From an uncultured Lachnospiraceae bacterium (lineage in GTDB: Bacteria > Bacillota > Clostridia > Lachnospirales > Lachnospiraceae), in assembly GCA_947175305.1 (NCBI GenBank), contig CAMWMO010000048.1:1-8002 (forward strand): a DNA stretch of 8,002 bases, in the 5' to 3' direction. Below the pieces are notes generated by a model that was given only the letters and a program-made list of their open reading frames with translations, was not told where the DNA came from and ran no database searches. Both the position numbers and the translations under genes were made by a program. How positions within the stretch are numbered: the first letter of the stretch is position 1; each line of letters opens with the position of its first letter. This document shows, piece after piece, positions 1 through 6,110 of this stretch.

Positions 1-1065
1 AATGCCAACATGCGAAACAGCAAAATCTCTTATGATTTTTGCCACAGTGCTTTTATCGGTATGTTCGTTCTTTATTTTCTGGTAGAACTTTACGACCTCC
101 ATGATATCGACTGCCTGAGCATTGTTGGGGAAATTTTTGACAAAGGGGTAGTGTTCGTCCAGAACATCGATCTCACAGCCCGTCATGATGGGCATTCCCT
201 TGGCGAGATATTCCCGCGTTTTTAATGCGGATAATCTGGTGTATACGCCTTTTTTATATGTGCCGAAGGAAGCAAGTGCAATATCGCTGATATCGTACAT
301 TTCGTCCAATTGCTTTCCGGACATGGTGGGGTAGAATCTGACATATTCCTGTAATTGATATTCCTGAACCAGACTTTCATAGAGGGGTTTCTCAGGACCA
401 TCGCCGATCAGCAGTAATTCTACGGTATACGGATGTTCATTGCCCTGATAATATTGCCGCAGTCCCTCGATGAGCCGTTCATAACCGTGATGGCTCTGCA
501 TGTAGGCAACTGCCATCATGGTGATCTTGTTTTCCTGATATTCCCCTTTGACGATTTCAATCTTATCGATCTGGACGCCATTTATGGTGCGTATCGTAGG
601 GATGCCGAATATCTCGGTGTCTTCTGTATAGGTCACAAACCGGTTGATATATTTTTTGAGCTTTGGGCGGTACAGCAGTTCCTTGAGATAAAAAGGCCAG
701 GCGTCCCATCGTCCGAAATCATCTTTGTCATAGGGATACGTATAGATCTCAATGATAATCTTACAGTCGGGATATTTTTCTTTTACTTTTTTCCAGAAGC
801 TGAGATAGGCGCGGTCTGCAACTGTACGACGCACATACAGGAAATCAGGATGGTCCAGCTTGTCAAGGGCTCCTTGATAGTCTCTTGTGATGGAGGCGGT
901 GGGAAACAGACCGAAGATTCTTTTTATGAGGGAGCGGGACGATGTGTCGACCTCTGCTTCACCCATATCAAAATAGTTTGACAATGCTTCCATCTGCATA
1001 TCGATCTTTTTGCTGATCCCGATAGAGCTTCTCCCCTCAAAATGTACATAGTATCCCTTTATCAT
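1..1065 (-). CDS. Glycosyltransferase, GT4-like (GT-B fold), 3' end outside the window
   Basis: The reverse strand reads open for 355 codons from the ATG at 1065 to the window edge, with no stop, so the C-terminus is missing. The second half has the pattern of a retaining GT4 nucleotide-sugar domain: SHHGYERLIEGL at residues 191-202, LLLIGDGPE at 217-225, and LKTREYLAKGMPIM at 281-294, where classical members have an EX7E-type loop. There is no signal peptide or evident membrane helix, so it probably works at the cytoplasmic membrane face, adding a sugar to a lipid-linked glycan or a protein. Donor and acceptor cannot be read from sequence. The start overlaps the stop of the upstream deacetylase-like gene by four bases (ATGA) and has GGAGG five bases upstream, so translation is probably coupled. 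The glycosyltransferase call is firm; the exact family is likely but not certain. Confidence 0.88.
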   Translation of the reverse strand, partial: MIKGYYVHFEGRSSIGISKKIDMQMEALSNYFDMGEAEVDTSSRSLIKRIFGLFPTASITRDYQGALDKLDHPDFLYVRRTVADRAYLSFWKKVKEKYPDCKIIIEIYTYPYDKDDFGRWDAWPFYLKELLYRPKLKKYINRFVTYTEDTEIFGIPTIRTINGVQIDKIEIVKGEYQENKITMMAVAYMQSHHGYERLIEGLRQYYQGNEHPYTVELLLIGDGPEKPLYESLVQEYQLQEYVRFYPTMSGKQLDEMYDISDIALASFGTYKKGVYTRLSALKTREYLAKGMPIMTGCEIDVLDEHYPFVKNFPNNAQAVDIMEVVKFYQKIKNEHTDKSTVAKIIRDFAVSHVGI

Positions 1066-1817
1066 ACTTTCCTCCGTTCGATCTCCGATCGCGCTATTTC
1101 CCCTTCCAGATCTCTGAAATTTTCATTCAGGTTATCATAGTAATCCAGAGAAGCGGTCAATATCGCTTCCTGCAAGGTGTCATGAAGATTCCATTCCTGG
1201 CCCTCTCTATACCAGAATGGGTGTGTCAGAATGTGAAGTCTCGGATAAATGGCACTCTCGATAATCTCCTCCACATTTTCACGCCAATGCCGTCTGGAAT
1301 CAGAGACATATTTCATCTTTTGAAAATAGGTTTCCTCATAAGAATTGATGATGCCGGAAAATGAGATGTTGGAGCATAGAAACTTTTCGGAAGGCCTGTG
1401 CATGGATACCACATCGACCTTTTGTCCGATAAGATCTGATAAGATCACTGCCTCATCATGGACATATTGTTTCATCTCCTGTTCGTCGGAAATGGCATAC
1501 TGTGTCTCATCAAAATGGAGCCCGATATTGCCGCCGTTTTGCATGATCTTATGAATACATTCTCTGGAAGATTTAGAGTGAATATTATAAAAATTCGTAG
1601 ATACCAACACAAAATAGGTGGCATGAGCACCCTCCGGGCAAATCGTTTTTTCCACGGTCGACAGATGGACAGCTTTTTGCAGGCTGTTGTCCACATCGTG
1701 CCGCAGGATCACGGTTCTGTCTGCTTCCTGCCAGTTTCCGTAATTTCTGAACTGATAGCCTTTATCCCTTAGATTGCGCAGCATGACTGCATATGATTCA
1801 TACGTAAATTGCATCAT
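1062..1817 (-). CDS. Polysaccharide deacetylase-like protein (CE4-type fold)
   Basis: This 251-residue protein has the order of motifs seen in divergent polysaccharide deacetylases: RHDVD at residues 39-43 (the Asp pair that supplies the base and a metal ligand in CE4 enzymes), ATYF at 66-69, GLHFD at 99-103, SMHRP at 138-142, a YVSDSRRHW stretch at 170-178, and LTHPFWY at 197-203 with the late His199. Family members are metal-dependent and remove N- or O-acetyl groups from sugars. The canonical second histidine of HxxxH would fall at residue 105, which is Thr, so either His140 replaces it or activity is altered. There is no signal peptide, so it should act in the cytoplasm, unlike most peptidoglycan or chitin deacetylases. 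It begins nine bases after the LpxD-like gene, with AAGGA before tandem ATG codons at 1817 and 1814. Its end overlaps the glycosyltransferase. Fold is likely; substrate is unknown. Confidence 0.8.
   Translation of the reverse strand: MMQFTYESYAVMLRNLRDKGYQFRNYGNWQEADRTVILRHDVDNSLQKAVHLSTVEKTICPEGAHATYFVLVSTNFYNIHSKSSRECIHKIMQNGGNIGLHFDETQYAISDEQEMKQYVHDEAVILSDLIGQKVDVVSMHRPSEKFLCSNISFSGIINSYEETYFQKMKYVSDSRRHWRENVEEIIESAIYPRLHILTHPFWYREGQEWNLHDTLQEAILTASLDYYDNLNENFRDLEGEIARSEIERRKV
1071..1075 (-). promoter_or_regulatory. Ribosome binding site for the GT4-like gene
   Basis: On the minus strand GGAGG lies five bases before the ATG at 1065, inside the last codons of the upstream gene. It is the strongest Shine-Dalgarno in the left half and fixes the start of the glycosyltransferase, whose ATG overlaps the upstream TGA. 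Confidence 0.75.
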
Positions 1818-1826
1818 AGTTTTCCT

Positions 1827-2744
1827 TTACAGCTTTTCCTTTCCGCTGTTTTCCCGAATCACTTTAGCTGGAGCGCCCATGACAACCTTATTGTCTGCTA
1901 CATCTTTTGTTACAACAGATCCCATTCCGACAATGGCGTTGCTCCCTATTTTAATCTGATTTCGTACAATGCATGAGGATATATATGCATTGTTTCCTAC
2001 CACAACGCTACCAAACAGCTTGGCGCATACAATAGAGACATTTTCACCGATATAATTATTATGACCGATGTGTGTTGAAGGAGCGATCTTCGTTCCACTT
2101 CCAATTATGGTGTCATCAATCGTACCTCTTGCGATATTAGTATGATTTCCGATAAATACGTTATCCCCGATAGTGACTCCTCCGAAGTGCCGGATCATGG
2201 TCTTTACATGGGATTCGTCCTCAGAATATCCATATCCGTCTTCGCCGATTACAGTTAAGGACTGTATGGTGCAGTCGCGACCGATATGCACTCTGTTTCT
2301 GATCACCACGTTATCTCCAATGACTGTTCCGTCCCCGATGGAAATATCGCCGATCAGAGAACAGTTACAGCCGATCCGCACATTCTCTCCGAGTTGTACA
2401 TTGTGACTGATCATGGTACCGGAGCCGATAACGGGGATATCGTCATCCTGCTCATCACCCCAGAAGTGTTCCAAAATGGAGAAAAAGACAGCCTTGGAAT
2501 TGGGTGATATAATCTGCGTTTCTGACTCCATGCAAGTGCCCTCCTGCACAACACAGACGGACACATGAGGCGGGAATTCAGAGAGTTTCTTTTTGGAATT
2601 GTTCCATGTGATCGTGCCCTCCTGGTAGCGAGGAAGAGAAGAGAAACCGGTAACGGTTTTTTCAAGATCGCCGTGGATGCTGAAAGGGAGTCCCTCTTTC
2701 TCCAAAAAAGATTTTATTTCCTTAACATTTACAGAGTTTCCCAT
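1827..2744 (-). CDS. LpxD-like left-handed beta-helix N-acyltransferase
   Basis: This is a 305-residue protein with two parts. Residues 1-90 resemble the N-terminal substrate-binding region of LpxD (SSLPRYQEGTITW at 35-47, then a VCVVQEG strand). Residues 105-295 are many hexapeptide repeats of a left-handed beta-helix. Within them, VIGEDGYGYS (164-173), GGVTIGDNVFIG (188-199), ARGTIDDTIIG (205-215) and HIGHNNYIG (225-233) line up with LpxD signatures; His228 sits where LpxD has its catalytic His (IAHNV). LpxD moves an (R)-3-hydroxyacyl chain from ACP to the 2-amine of a UDP-sugar. Here the rest of the lipid A pathway is absent, so the acceptor is more likely an amino sugar of a surface glycan. 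The reading frame continues upstream to 2966, but those 74 residues overlap the hydratase gene and look like shadow; the ATG at 2744, after a weak GGTGG, fits the family N-terminus. It overlaps the hydratase stop by 16 bases. Confidence 0.82.
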   Translation of the reverse strand: MGNSVNVKEIKSFLEKEGLPFSIHGDLEKTVTGFSSLPRYQEGTITWNNSKKKLSEFPPHVSVCVVQEGTCMESETQIISPNSKAVFFSILEHFWGDEQDDDIPVIGSGTMISHNVQLGENVRIGCNCSLIGDISIGDGTVIGDNVVIRNRVHIGRDCTIQSLTVIGEDGYGYSEDESHVKTMIRHFGGVTIGDNVFIGNHTNIARGTIDDTIIGSGTKIAPSTHIGHNNYIGENVSIVCAKLFGSVVVGNNAYISSCIVRNQIKIGSNAIVGMGSVVTKDVADNKVVMGAPAKVIRENSGKEKL

Positions 2745-3124
2745 TTTACCACCGACTCTCCGTCGAGCACAATTTCGTCTTTCTGATTTCGACATACCGT
2801 GCTCAGCACATAGTTTCCTTTCGGAAGAATTTTTTCCACCGTGACACGAACTTCGATCACATCTCCAATATAGACAGGTTTTCGATACTGAAAGCTTTGG
2901 GAGAGCAGTATCGTGCCCTCTCCAGGCAGATGATTCCCCAAGATCATGGAGATTACGTTCTGACAAAAGAGAGCGTGTGCGATCTTACGTCCAAATATGG
3001 ACTTCTTTGCATACTCATCGTCTAGGTGAATCGGATTCGTGTCACCGGATATTCTGGCAATTTCCTCAATGGTTTGTTCCTCTGCAACGACAGATATGCA
3101 AAAACTGTTGCCAATGCTTAACAT
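2729..3124 (-). CDS. MaoC-like (R)-specific enoyl-CoA hydratase/dehydratase
   Basis: This 131-residue protein is a single hot-dog domain, the usual length for PhaJ-type hydratases. The hydratase-2 signature is intact: ISGDTNPIHLDDEYAKKS at residues 25-42 followed by FGRKIAH at 44-50. Asp28 and His33 correspond to the catalytic Asp/His pair known from PhaJ enzymes. Such enzymes add water reversibly to trans-2-enoyl thioesters to give (R)-3-hydroxyacyl thioesters. It is the first gene of the minus-strand operon, and its last codons contain the start of the LpxD-like gene. That linkage suggests it supplies a 3-hydroxyacyl group, perhaps 3-hydroxybutyryl, to the acyltransferase. This is inference: chain length and CoA versus ACP cannot be read here. 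Start ATG at 3124 follows a purine-rich GAGAG; a good promoter lies about 45 bases upstream. Confidence 0.87.
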   Translation of the reverse strand: MLSIGNSFCISVVAEEQTIEEIARISGDTNPIHLDDEYAKKSIFGRKIAHALFCQNVISMILGNHLPGEGTILLSQSFQYRKPVYIGDVIEVRVTVEKILPKGNYVLSTVCRNQKDEIVLDGESVVKWETL

Positions 3125-3169
3125 ATTTTCTCTCTATGCTTTCTTATTTTTCGATAATAATGCAGAATT

Positions 3170-3198
3170 AGTATAACAAACATTCCTTTAAAAGACAA
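3170..3198 (-). promoter_or_regulatory. Probable sigma-70/SigA promoter for the minus-strand operon
   Basis: Reading the reverse strand, TTGTCT (3198-3193) and TATACT (3175-3170) are separated by 17 bases. A TG one base upstream of the -10 makes it an extended -10. The predicted transcription start is near 3163, leaving a leader of about 40 bases before the hydratase ATG. No riboswitch-like structure is evident in the leader. Confidence 0.6.
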
Positions 3199-3215
3199 GT
3201 GAGGGAGAGATATCG

Positions 3216-3230
3216 AAATACGTTGTATTT
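3216..3230. promoter_or_regulatory. Inverted repeat, candidate operator between the divergent promoters
   Basis: AAATAC-GTT-GTATTT is a perfect six-base inverted repeat with a three-base centre. It touches the -35 element of the predicted plus-strand promoter and lies about 20 bases upstream of the minus-strand -35, where a repressor or activator could affect either direction. No regulator gene is visible in the window, and a repeat this short can arise by chance in AT-rich DNA. Confidence 0.3.
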
Positions 3231-3257
3231 GCATTGAAAAAGGGAGTATGCTATTAT
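3229..3257 (+). promoter_or_regulatory. Probable promoter for the plus-strand sugar-nucleotide operon
   Basis: TTGCAT (3229-3234) and TATTAT (3252-3257) are spaced by 17 bases, with TGC just before the -10 giving an extended -10. Predicted start of transcription is near 3264, about 40 bases before the epimerase ATG. A perfect TATAAT at 3267-3272 is an alternative -10, but it has no convincing -35 at normal spacing. Which of the two is used cannot be settled from sequence. Confidence 0.55.
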
Positions 3258-3292
3258 GAAAAAGGCTATAATATTCTCTGTTTAAGATGAGA

Positions 3293-3299
3293 AAGGAAG
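3293..3299 (+). promoter_or_regulatory. Ribosome binding site that fixes the epimerase start
   Basis: AAGGAAG lies five bases before the ATG at 3305. The in-frame ATG at 3287 has no Shine-Dalgarno before it, and the site itself would fall inside that longer version. The start at 3305 is therefore preferred, giving MITHIVGNRPQ, which fits the family N-terminus. Confidence 0.75.
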
Positions 3300-3304
3300 A
3301 CAGT

Positions 3305-4375
3305 ATGATAACTCATATTGTGGGCAACAGGCCTCAGTTCATCAAGTTGGCGCCGCTGTATCATGAATTGAACAAGATGGGATATCAACAGAATATCATT
3401 CACAGCGGACAGCATTACGATGAAAATATGTCGGATGTCTTTTTCGAGGAGCTGGGCATTCCGGCACCCTACGTGAATCTTGCTGCGGGCGGCGGCAGTC
3501 ATGCGCAGATGACGGCGAAGGCGATGATCGGACTGGAGAAGGAACTGCTTGACAAGAAACCAGAGCTGGTCATTTTGTATGGCGATACGAATACCACACT
3601 GGCGGGAGCAGTGGTGGCATCGAAATTGTGTATTCCGATTGCTCATGTCGAGGCGGGTCCAAGAACACATAATAAAGCAAACCCGGAGGAATGCAACCGG
3701 GTTGCCACGGACCATCTGTCGACTATCCTGTTTTGTCCGGATGATGTATCCATGCAGAATCTGCAACGGGAGGGATTGGGTGAGATAGCGTGTGTGACGG
3801 GAGATATCATGTATGACACCTATCTGTCGATTGCCGGACAGGCAGCGCAGGAGGATGCACAGGAAGAGATCATTGTGATGACTTGGCACAGGCAGGAGAA
3901 TACGGCTGACAGGGCGCGCATGGAGAGTATTTTGCATCTGGTGGAGCGTTTGGGTAGTAAGGTGGTTTGTCCGCTGCATCCCCGCACGAGAAAATGTCTG
4001 GCTCAGTTCGGATTGTTAGAGAGAGCGGAATCGATCGCTAATCTGGAGATCATAGAGCCTGTGGGTTATGTGGATATGGTGGCGTTGATGAACCGGGCGA
4101 AACTGATCCTGACGGATTCGGGTGGTGTCTCCAAGGAGTCCTCCTTTGCGGGAGCTAAGTGCCTGTTTATGCTGGATTTGGATGTTTGGGAGGATCTGGT
4201 GCGGGAGGATTGGATCCATAAGGTCGATTCGGAGGACGAAGAGAGTGTGAATGAGGCGCTTCGTATGGCTGAATGTGCAAGGCGTGTTGCACCGGAAGAC
4301 AGACCGAAATATTACGGAGACGGGCATGCCGCCGCTAAGATGGTGCAGGAGCTTAAAAGCAGAAAGCTGATATGA
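3305..4375 (+). CDS. wecB: Non-hydrolysing UDP-HexNAc 2-epimerase (WecB/WbpI family)
   Basis: This 356-residue protein has the full set of family motifs: GNRPQFIK at 7-14 (usually GTRPE), GDTNTT at 93-98, HVEAG at 114-118, PEECNR at 127-132, HRQEN at 195-199, HPRT at 225-228 and TDSGGVSKES at 270-279. These enzymes invert C2 of UDP-GlcNAc-type sugars. After TDSGG most WecB proteins have a TERPE-like loop; here it reads DVWEDLV (293-299), closer to the W-x-E-L-V type seen in WbpI-like epimerases that act on UDP-2,3-diacetamido-glucuronic acid. Together with the WbpB, WbpD and WbpE homologues downstream, this makes UDP-GlcNAc3NAcA to UDP-ManNAc3NAcA the likely reaction, although plain UDP-GlcNAc 2-epimerase remains possible. 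It is cytoplasmic and the first gene of the operon; the next gene starts 44 bases later. The family call is firm and the substrate is inferred. Confidence 0.92.
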   Translation: MITHIVGNRPQFIKLAPLYHELNKMGYQQNIIHSGQHYDENMSDVFFEELGIPAPYVNLAAGGGSHAQMTAKAMIGLEKELLDKKPELVILYGDTNTTLAGAVVASKLCIPIAHVEAGPRTHNKANPEECNRVATDHLSTILFCPDDVSMQNLQREGLGEIACVTGDIMYDTYLSIAGQAAQEDAQEEIIVMTWHRQENTADRARMESILHLVERLGSKVVCPLHPRTRKCLAQFGLLERAESIANLEIIEPVGYVDMVALMNRAKLILTDSGGVSKESSFAGAKCLFMLDLDVWEDLVREDWIHKVDSEDEESVNEALRMAECARRVAPEDRPKYYGDGHAAAKMVQELKSRKLI

Positions 4376-4419
4376 TATTTAGCAGGGAAAATAAGACAGG
4401 AAAGGTATAGAGGTTATCT

Positions 4420-5496
4420 ATGAAATATGCTTTGATCGGATGCGGGAGGATCTCTCCCAACCATATTGTGGCGGCACAGAAAAACGGGTTGGATATCGTG
4501 GCGATCTGTGATCTGGAAGAGCGCAATATGAAAGATAAGATATTAAAGTTCAAGCTGCCGGCTTCTGTGCATTGCTATACAGATTATAAAGAAATGATGG
4601 AAAAAGAGAAACCGGAGCTGGTGGCGATCGCGACGGAGAGCGGCAAGCATGCGCAGATCGCCATTGATTGTATGGAACTGGGCCATGCGAATCTGATCAT
4701 CGAGAAGCCTATCGCATTATCCTTAGCTGACGCGGACAGGATCATAGCAACGGCGAACAAAGAGAATCTCAAAGTGTGCGCCTGTCATCAGAACCGTTTC
4801 AACAAGTCTATTCAGAAAATACGGGAAGCCGTGGAGATGGAGCGGTTTGGCAGGATGTTCCACGGGACGGCACATATCCGGTGGGCGAGAGACTACGAAT
4901 ACTATTCCAGAGCGAAGTGGCGCGGGACCTGGGAGCAGGACGGCGGCGCGCTGATGAACCAGTGTATTCACAATATCGATCTGCTCCGCTGGATGATGGG
5001 AGATGAGATCGACTGCGTCATGGGTATGACGGACAGGCTTAAGCATGATTATATTGAGGCGGAAGATCTGGGGATCGCTCTGATCAAATTTAAGAACGGT
5101 GCTTACGGGATCATAGAAGGGACGACCAATGTGTATCCGGCAAATCTGGAGGAGACACTGTATCTCTTCGGGGAGAAAGGGACAGTGAAGGCAGGCGGGA
5201 GCTCCGTCAATGTGATCGAGGAGTGGCGTTTTTCTGATGCGCTGGACAATTCCGCGGAAGTCAAGGCACAGTTCCATGAGAATCCGCCCAATGTGTACGG
5301 CTATGGACATACACCGCTGTATGCGGATGTGGTTGACGCAATTCAGAATGATAGAAAACCCTATGTGGATGCAGAGGCTGGCAAGAGAGCTTTGGAACTT
5401 GTTTTGGCAATTTACCAGTCTGCTTATACCGGTTCGACTGTGAGATTTCCGCTTCAGGAATGTGCCACAATTGATTTTAAAGGGAGATTTTCATGA
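4420..5496 (+). CDS. wbpB: Gfo/Idh/MocA oxidoreductase, probable UDP-GlcNAc-uronate 3-dehydrogenase (WbpB-like)
   Basis: This is a 358-residue NAD-dependent oxidoreductase. An N-terminal Rossmann fold starts with ALIGCGRIS (4-12), followed by IEKPIAL at 94-100 with the family's EKP motif. The C-terminal domain carries [18 protein letters not shown] at 174-191, containing the His184/Asp187 pair typical of the active site, preceded by [11 protein letters not shown] (152-162). In WbpB/WlbA enzymes the protein oxidises C3 of UDP-GlcNAcA to a 3-keto sugar, the substrate for the aminotransferase two genes on. It is somewhat longer than WbpB of Pseudomonas (about 316 residues). The ATG at 4420 has AGAGG six bases upstream. 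The stop overlaps the acetyltransferase ATG by four bases, indicating coupled translation. The Gfo/Idh family is certain; the sugar substrate is inferred from the neighbours. Confidence 0.9.
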   Translation: MKYALIGCGRISPNHIVAAQKNGLDIVAICDLEERNMKDKILKFKLPASVHCYTDYKEMMEKEKPELVAIATESGKHAQIAIDCMELGHANLIIEKPIALSLADADRIIATANKENLKVCACHQNRFNKSIQKIREAVEMERFGRMFHGTAHIRWARDYEYYSRAKWRGTWEQDGGALMNQCIHNIDLLRWMMGDEIDCVMGMTDRLKHDYIEAEDLGIALIKFKNGAYGIIEGTTNVYPANLEETLYLFGEKGTVKAGGSSVNVIEEWRFSDALDNSAEVKAQFHENPPNVYGYGHTPLYADVVDAIQNDRKPYVDAEAGKRALELVLAIYQSAYTGSTVRFPLQECATIDFKGRFS

Positions 5497-6062
5497 AGGG
5501 TTATTATGTGCATGAAAGCAGTTATTTAGATGAAAATGTCGTTATCGGAAACGGTACAAAAATATGGCACTTTTGTCATATTCAGTCCGGTGCTGTGATT
5601 GGGGAAAACTGTTCATTGGGACAGAATGTAAACATCTCGAATAATGTCCATATCGGCAGCGAGGTTAAAATACAGAATAATGTATCGGTCTATGAGGTTG
5701 TCGAAATTGAAGATGGTGTATTTCTCGGACCATCCTGTGTATTTACGAATGATCTGACACCCAGGGCAAGGTATCCGAAAGGGCATGACAATTATAAAAG
5801 GACTCTTGTCAAAGAGGGGGCGAGTATAGGCGCTAATGCAACGATCGTCTGCGGACATACAATTGGAAAATGTGCTATGGTAGCGGCCGGAGCGGTTGTT
5901 ACCGAAGATGTAGCGGCCTATGCTTTGGTAGTAGGTGTTCCCGCGCGGCAAGTCGGATGGGTATGTGAATGTGGACAGGTTTTAGACAGAAAATTTTCTT
6001 GTCCTGTTTGTAAAAGGAACTATAAAGCAGTGATAAAAAAAACGCAATCGGAAATAATGTGA
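5493..6062 (+). CDS. wbpD: WbpD/WlbB-like UDP-sugar 3-N-acetyltransferase with C-terminal cysteine cluster
   Basis: This 189-residue protein is a left-handed beta-helix acetyltransferase. [17 protein letters not shown] (21-37), [13 protein letters not shown] (43-55), [10 protein letters not shown] (59-68), GPSCVFTND (79-87), [19 protein letters not shown] (103-121) and [14 protein letters not shown] (143-156) closely match the WbpD/WlbB family, which acetylates the 3-amine of UDP-GlcNAc3NA using acetyl-CoA. After the helix a short tail carries Cys158, Cys160, Cys170 and Cys173 (CEC, then CPVC), which looks like a zinc ribbon that the Pseudomonas WbpD lacks. The start at 5493 has AGGGAG six bases before it and overlaps the dehydrogenase stop. 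The gene is AT-richer than the flanking ones by hand count, about 43 percent GC. Homologues act as trimers, so three zinc ribbons per particle would be expected. Confidence 0.92.
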   Translation: MKGYYVHESSYLDENVVIGNGTKIWHFCHIQSGAVIGENCSLGQNVNISNNVHIGSEVKIQNNVSVYEVVEIEDGVFLGPSCVFTNDLTPRARYPKGHDNYKRTLVKEGASIGANATIVCGHTIGKCAMVAAGAVVTEDVAAYALVVGVPARQVGWVCECGQVLDRKFSCPVCKRNYKAVIKKTQSEIM

Positions 6063-6092
6063 TTATAAATGAGATTTGCAAAGGATTAACAG

Positions 6093-6110
6093 ATGATATA
6101 TGGAATTTAG
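6093..6110 (+). promoter_or_regulatory. Five-codon ORF overlapping the aminotransferase start
   Basis: AAGGA at 6081-6085 is seven bases from an out-of-frame ATG at 6093 that reads M-I-Y-G-I and stops at 6108-6110. The same AAGGA is 14 bases from the real start at 6100, a poor distance. Ribosomes may therefore load on the small frame and restart at 6100. A chance overlap is equally possible. Confidence 0.3.

Noticed and set aside
433..981. 182-residue frame on the plus strand
   Set aside because: Antisense to the clear glycosyltransferase coding sequence; no recognisable motifs.
1827..2744. True lipid A biosynthesis
   Set aside because: No lpxA, lpxC or lpxB partner is present and the neighbours are glycan enzymes; similarity to LpxD alone does not show lipid A.
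2745..2966. 74-residue upstream extension of the LpxD-like frame on the minus strand
   Set aside because: It lies inside the hydratase gene, is rich in Arg, Ser and Cys with no domain features, and the family N-terminus begins at the ATG at 2744.
3287..3304. Longer epimerase start at ATG 3287
   Set aside because: No Shine-Dalgarno precedes it, whereas AAGGAAG sits five bases before the ATG at 3305, and the extra residues are not part of the family fold.
3266..3979. 237-residue frame on the minus strand
   Set aside because: Antisense to the epimerase; rich in His, Arg and Gln as expected for a shadow frame.
4376..4419. Gap between epimerase and dehydrogenase as a possible terminator or promoter
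   Set aside because: No GC-rich hairpin with a T-run and no convincing -35/-10 pair; it looks like a simple operon spacer.
4723..5310. 195-residue frame on the minus strand
   Set aside because: Antisense to the dehydrogenase, with no domain features.
5493..5516. Shared KGYYVH opening in the glycosyltransferase (1065) and the acetyltransferase (5493)
   Set aside because: The codons differ and the proteins are unrelated beyond these six residues, so it looks like coincidence and not a repeat.
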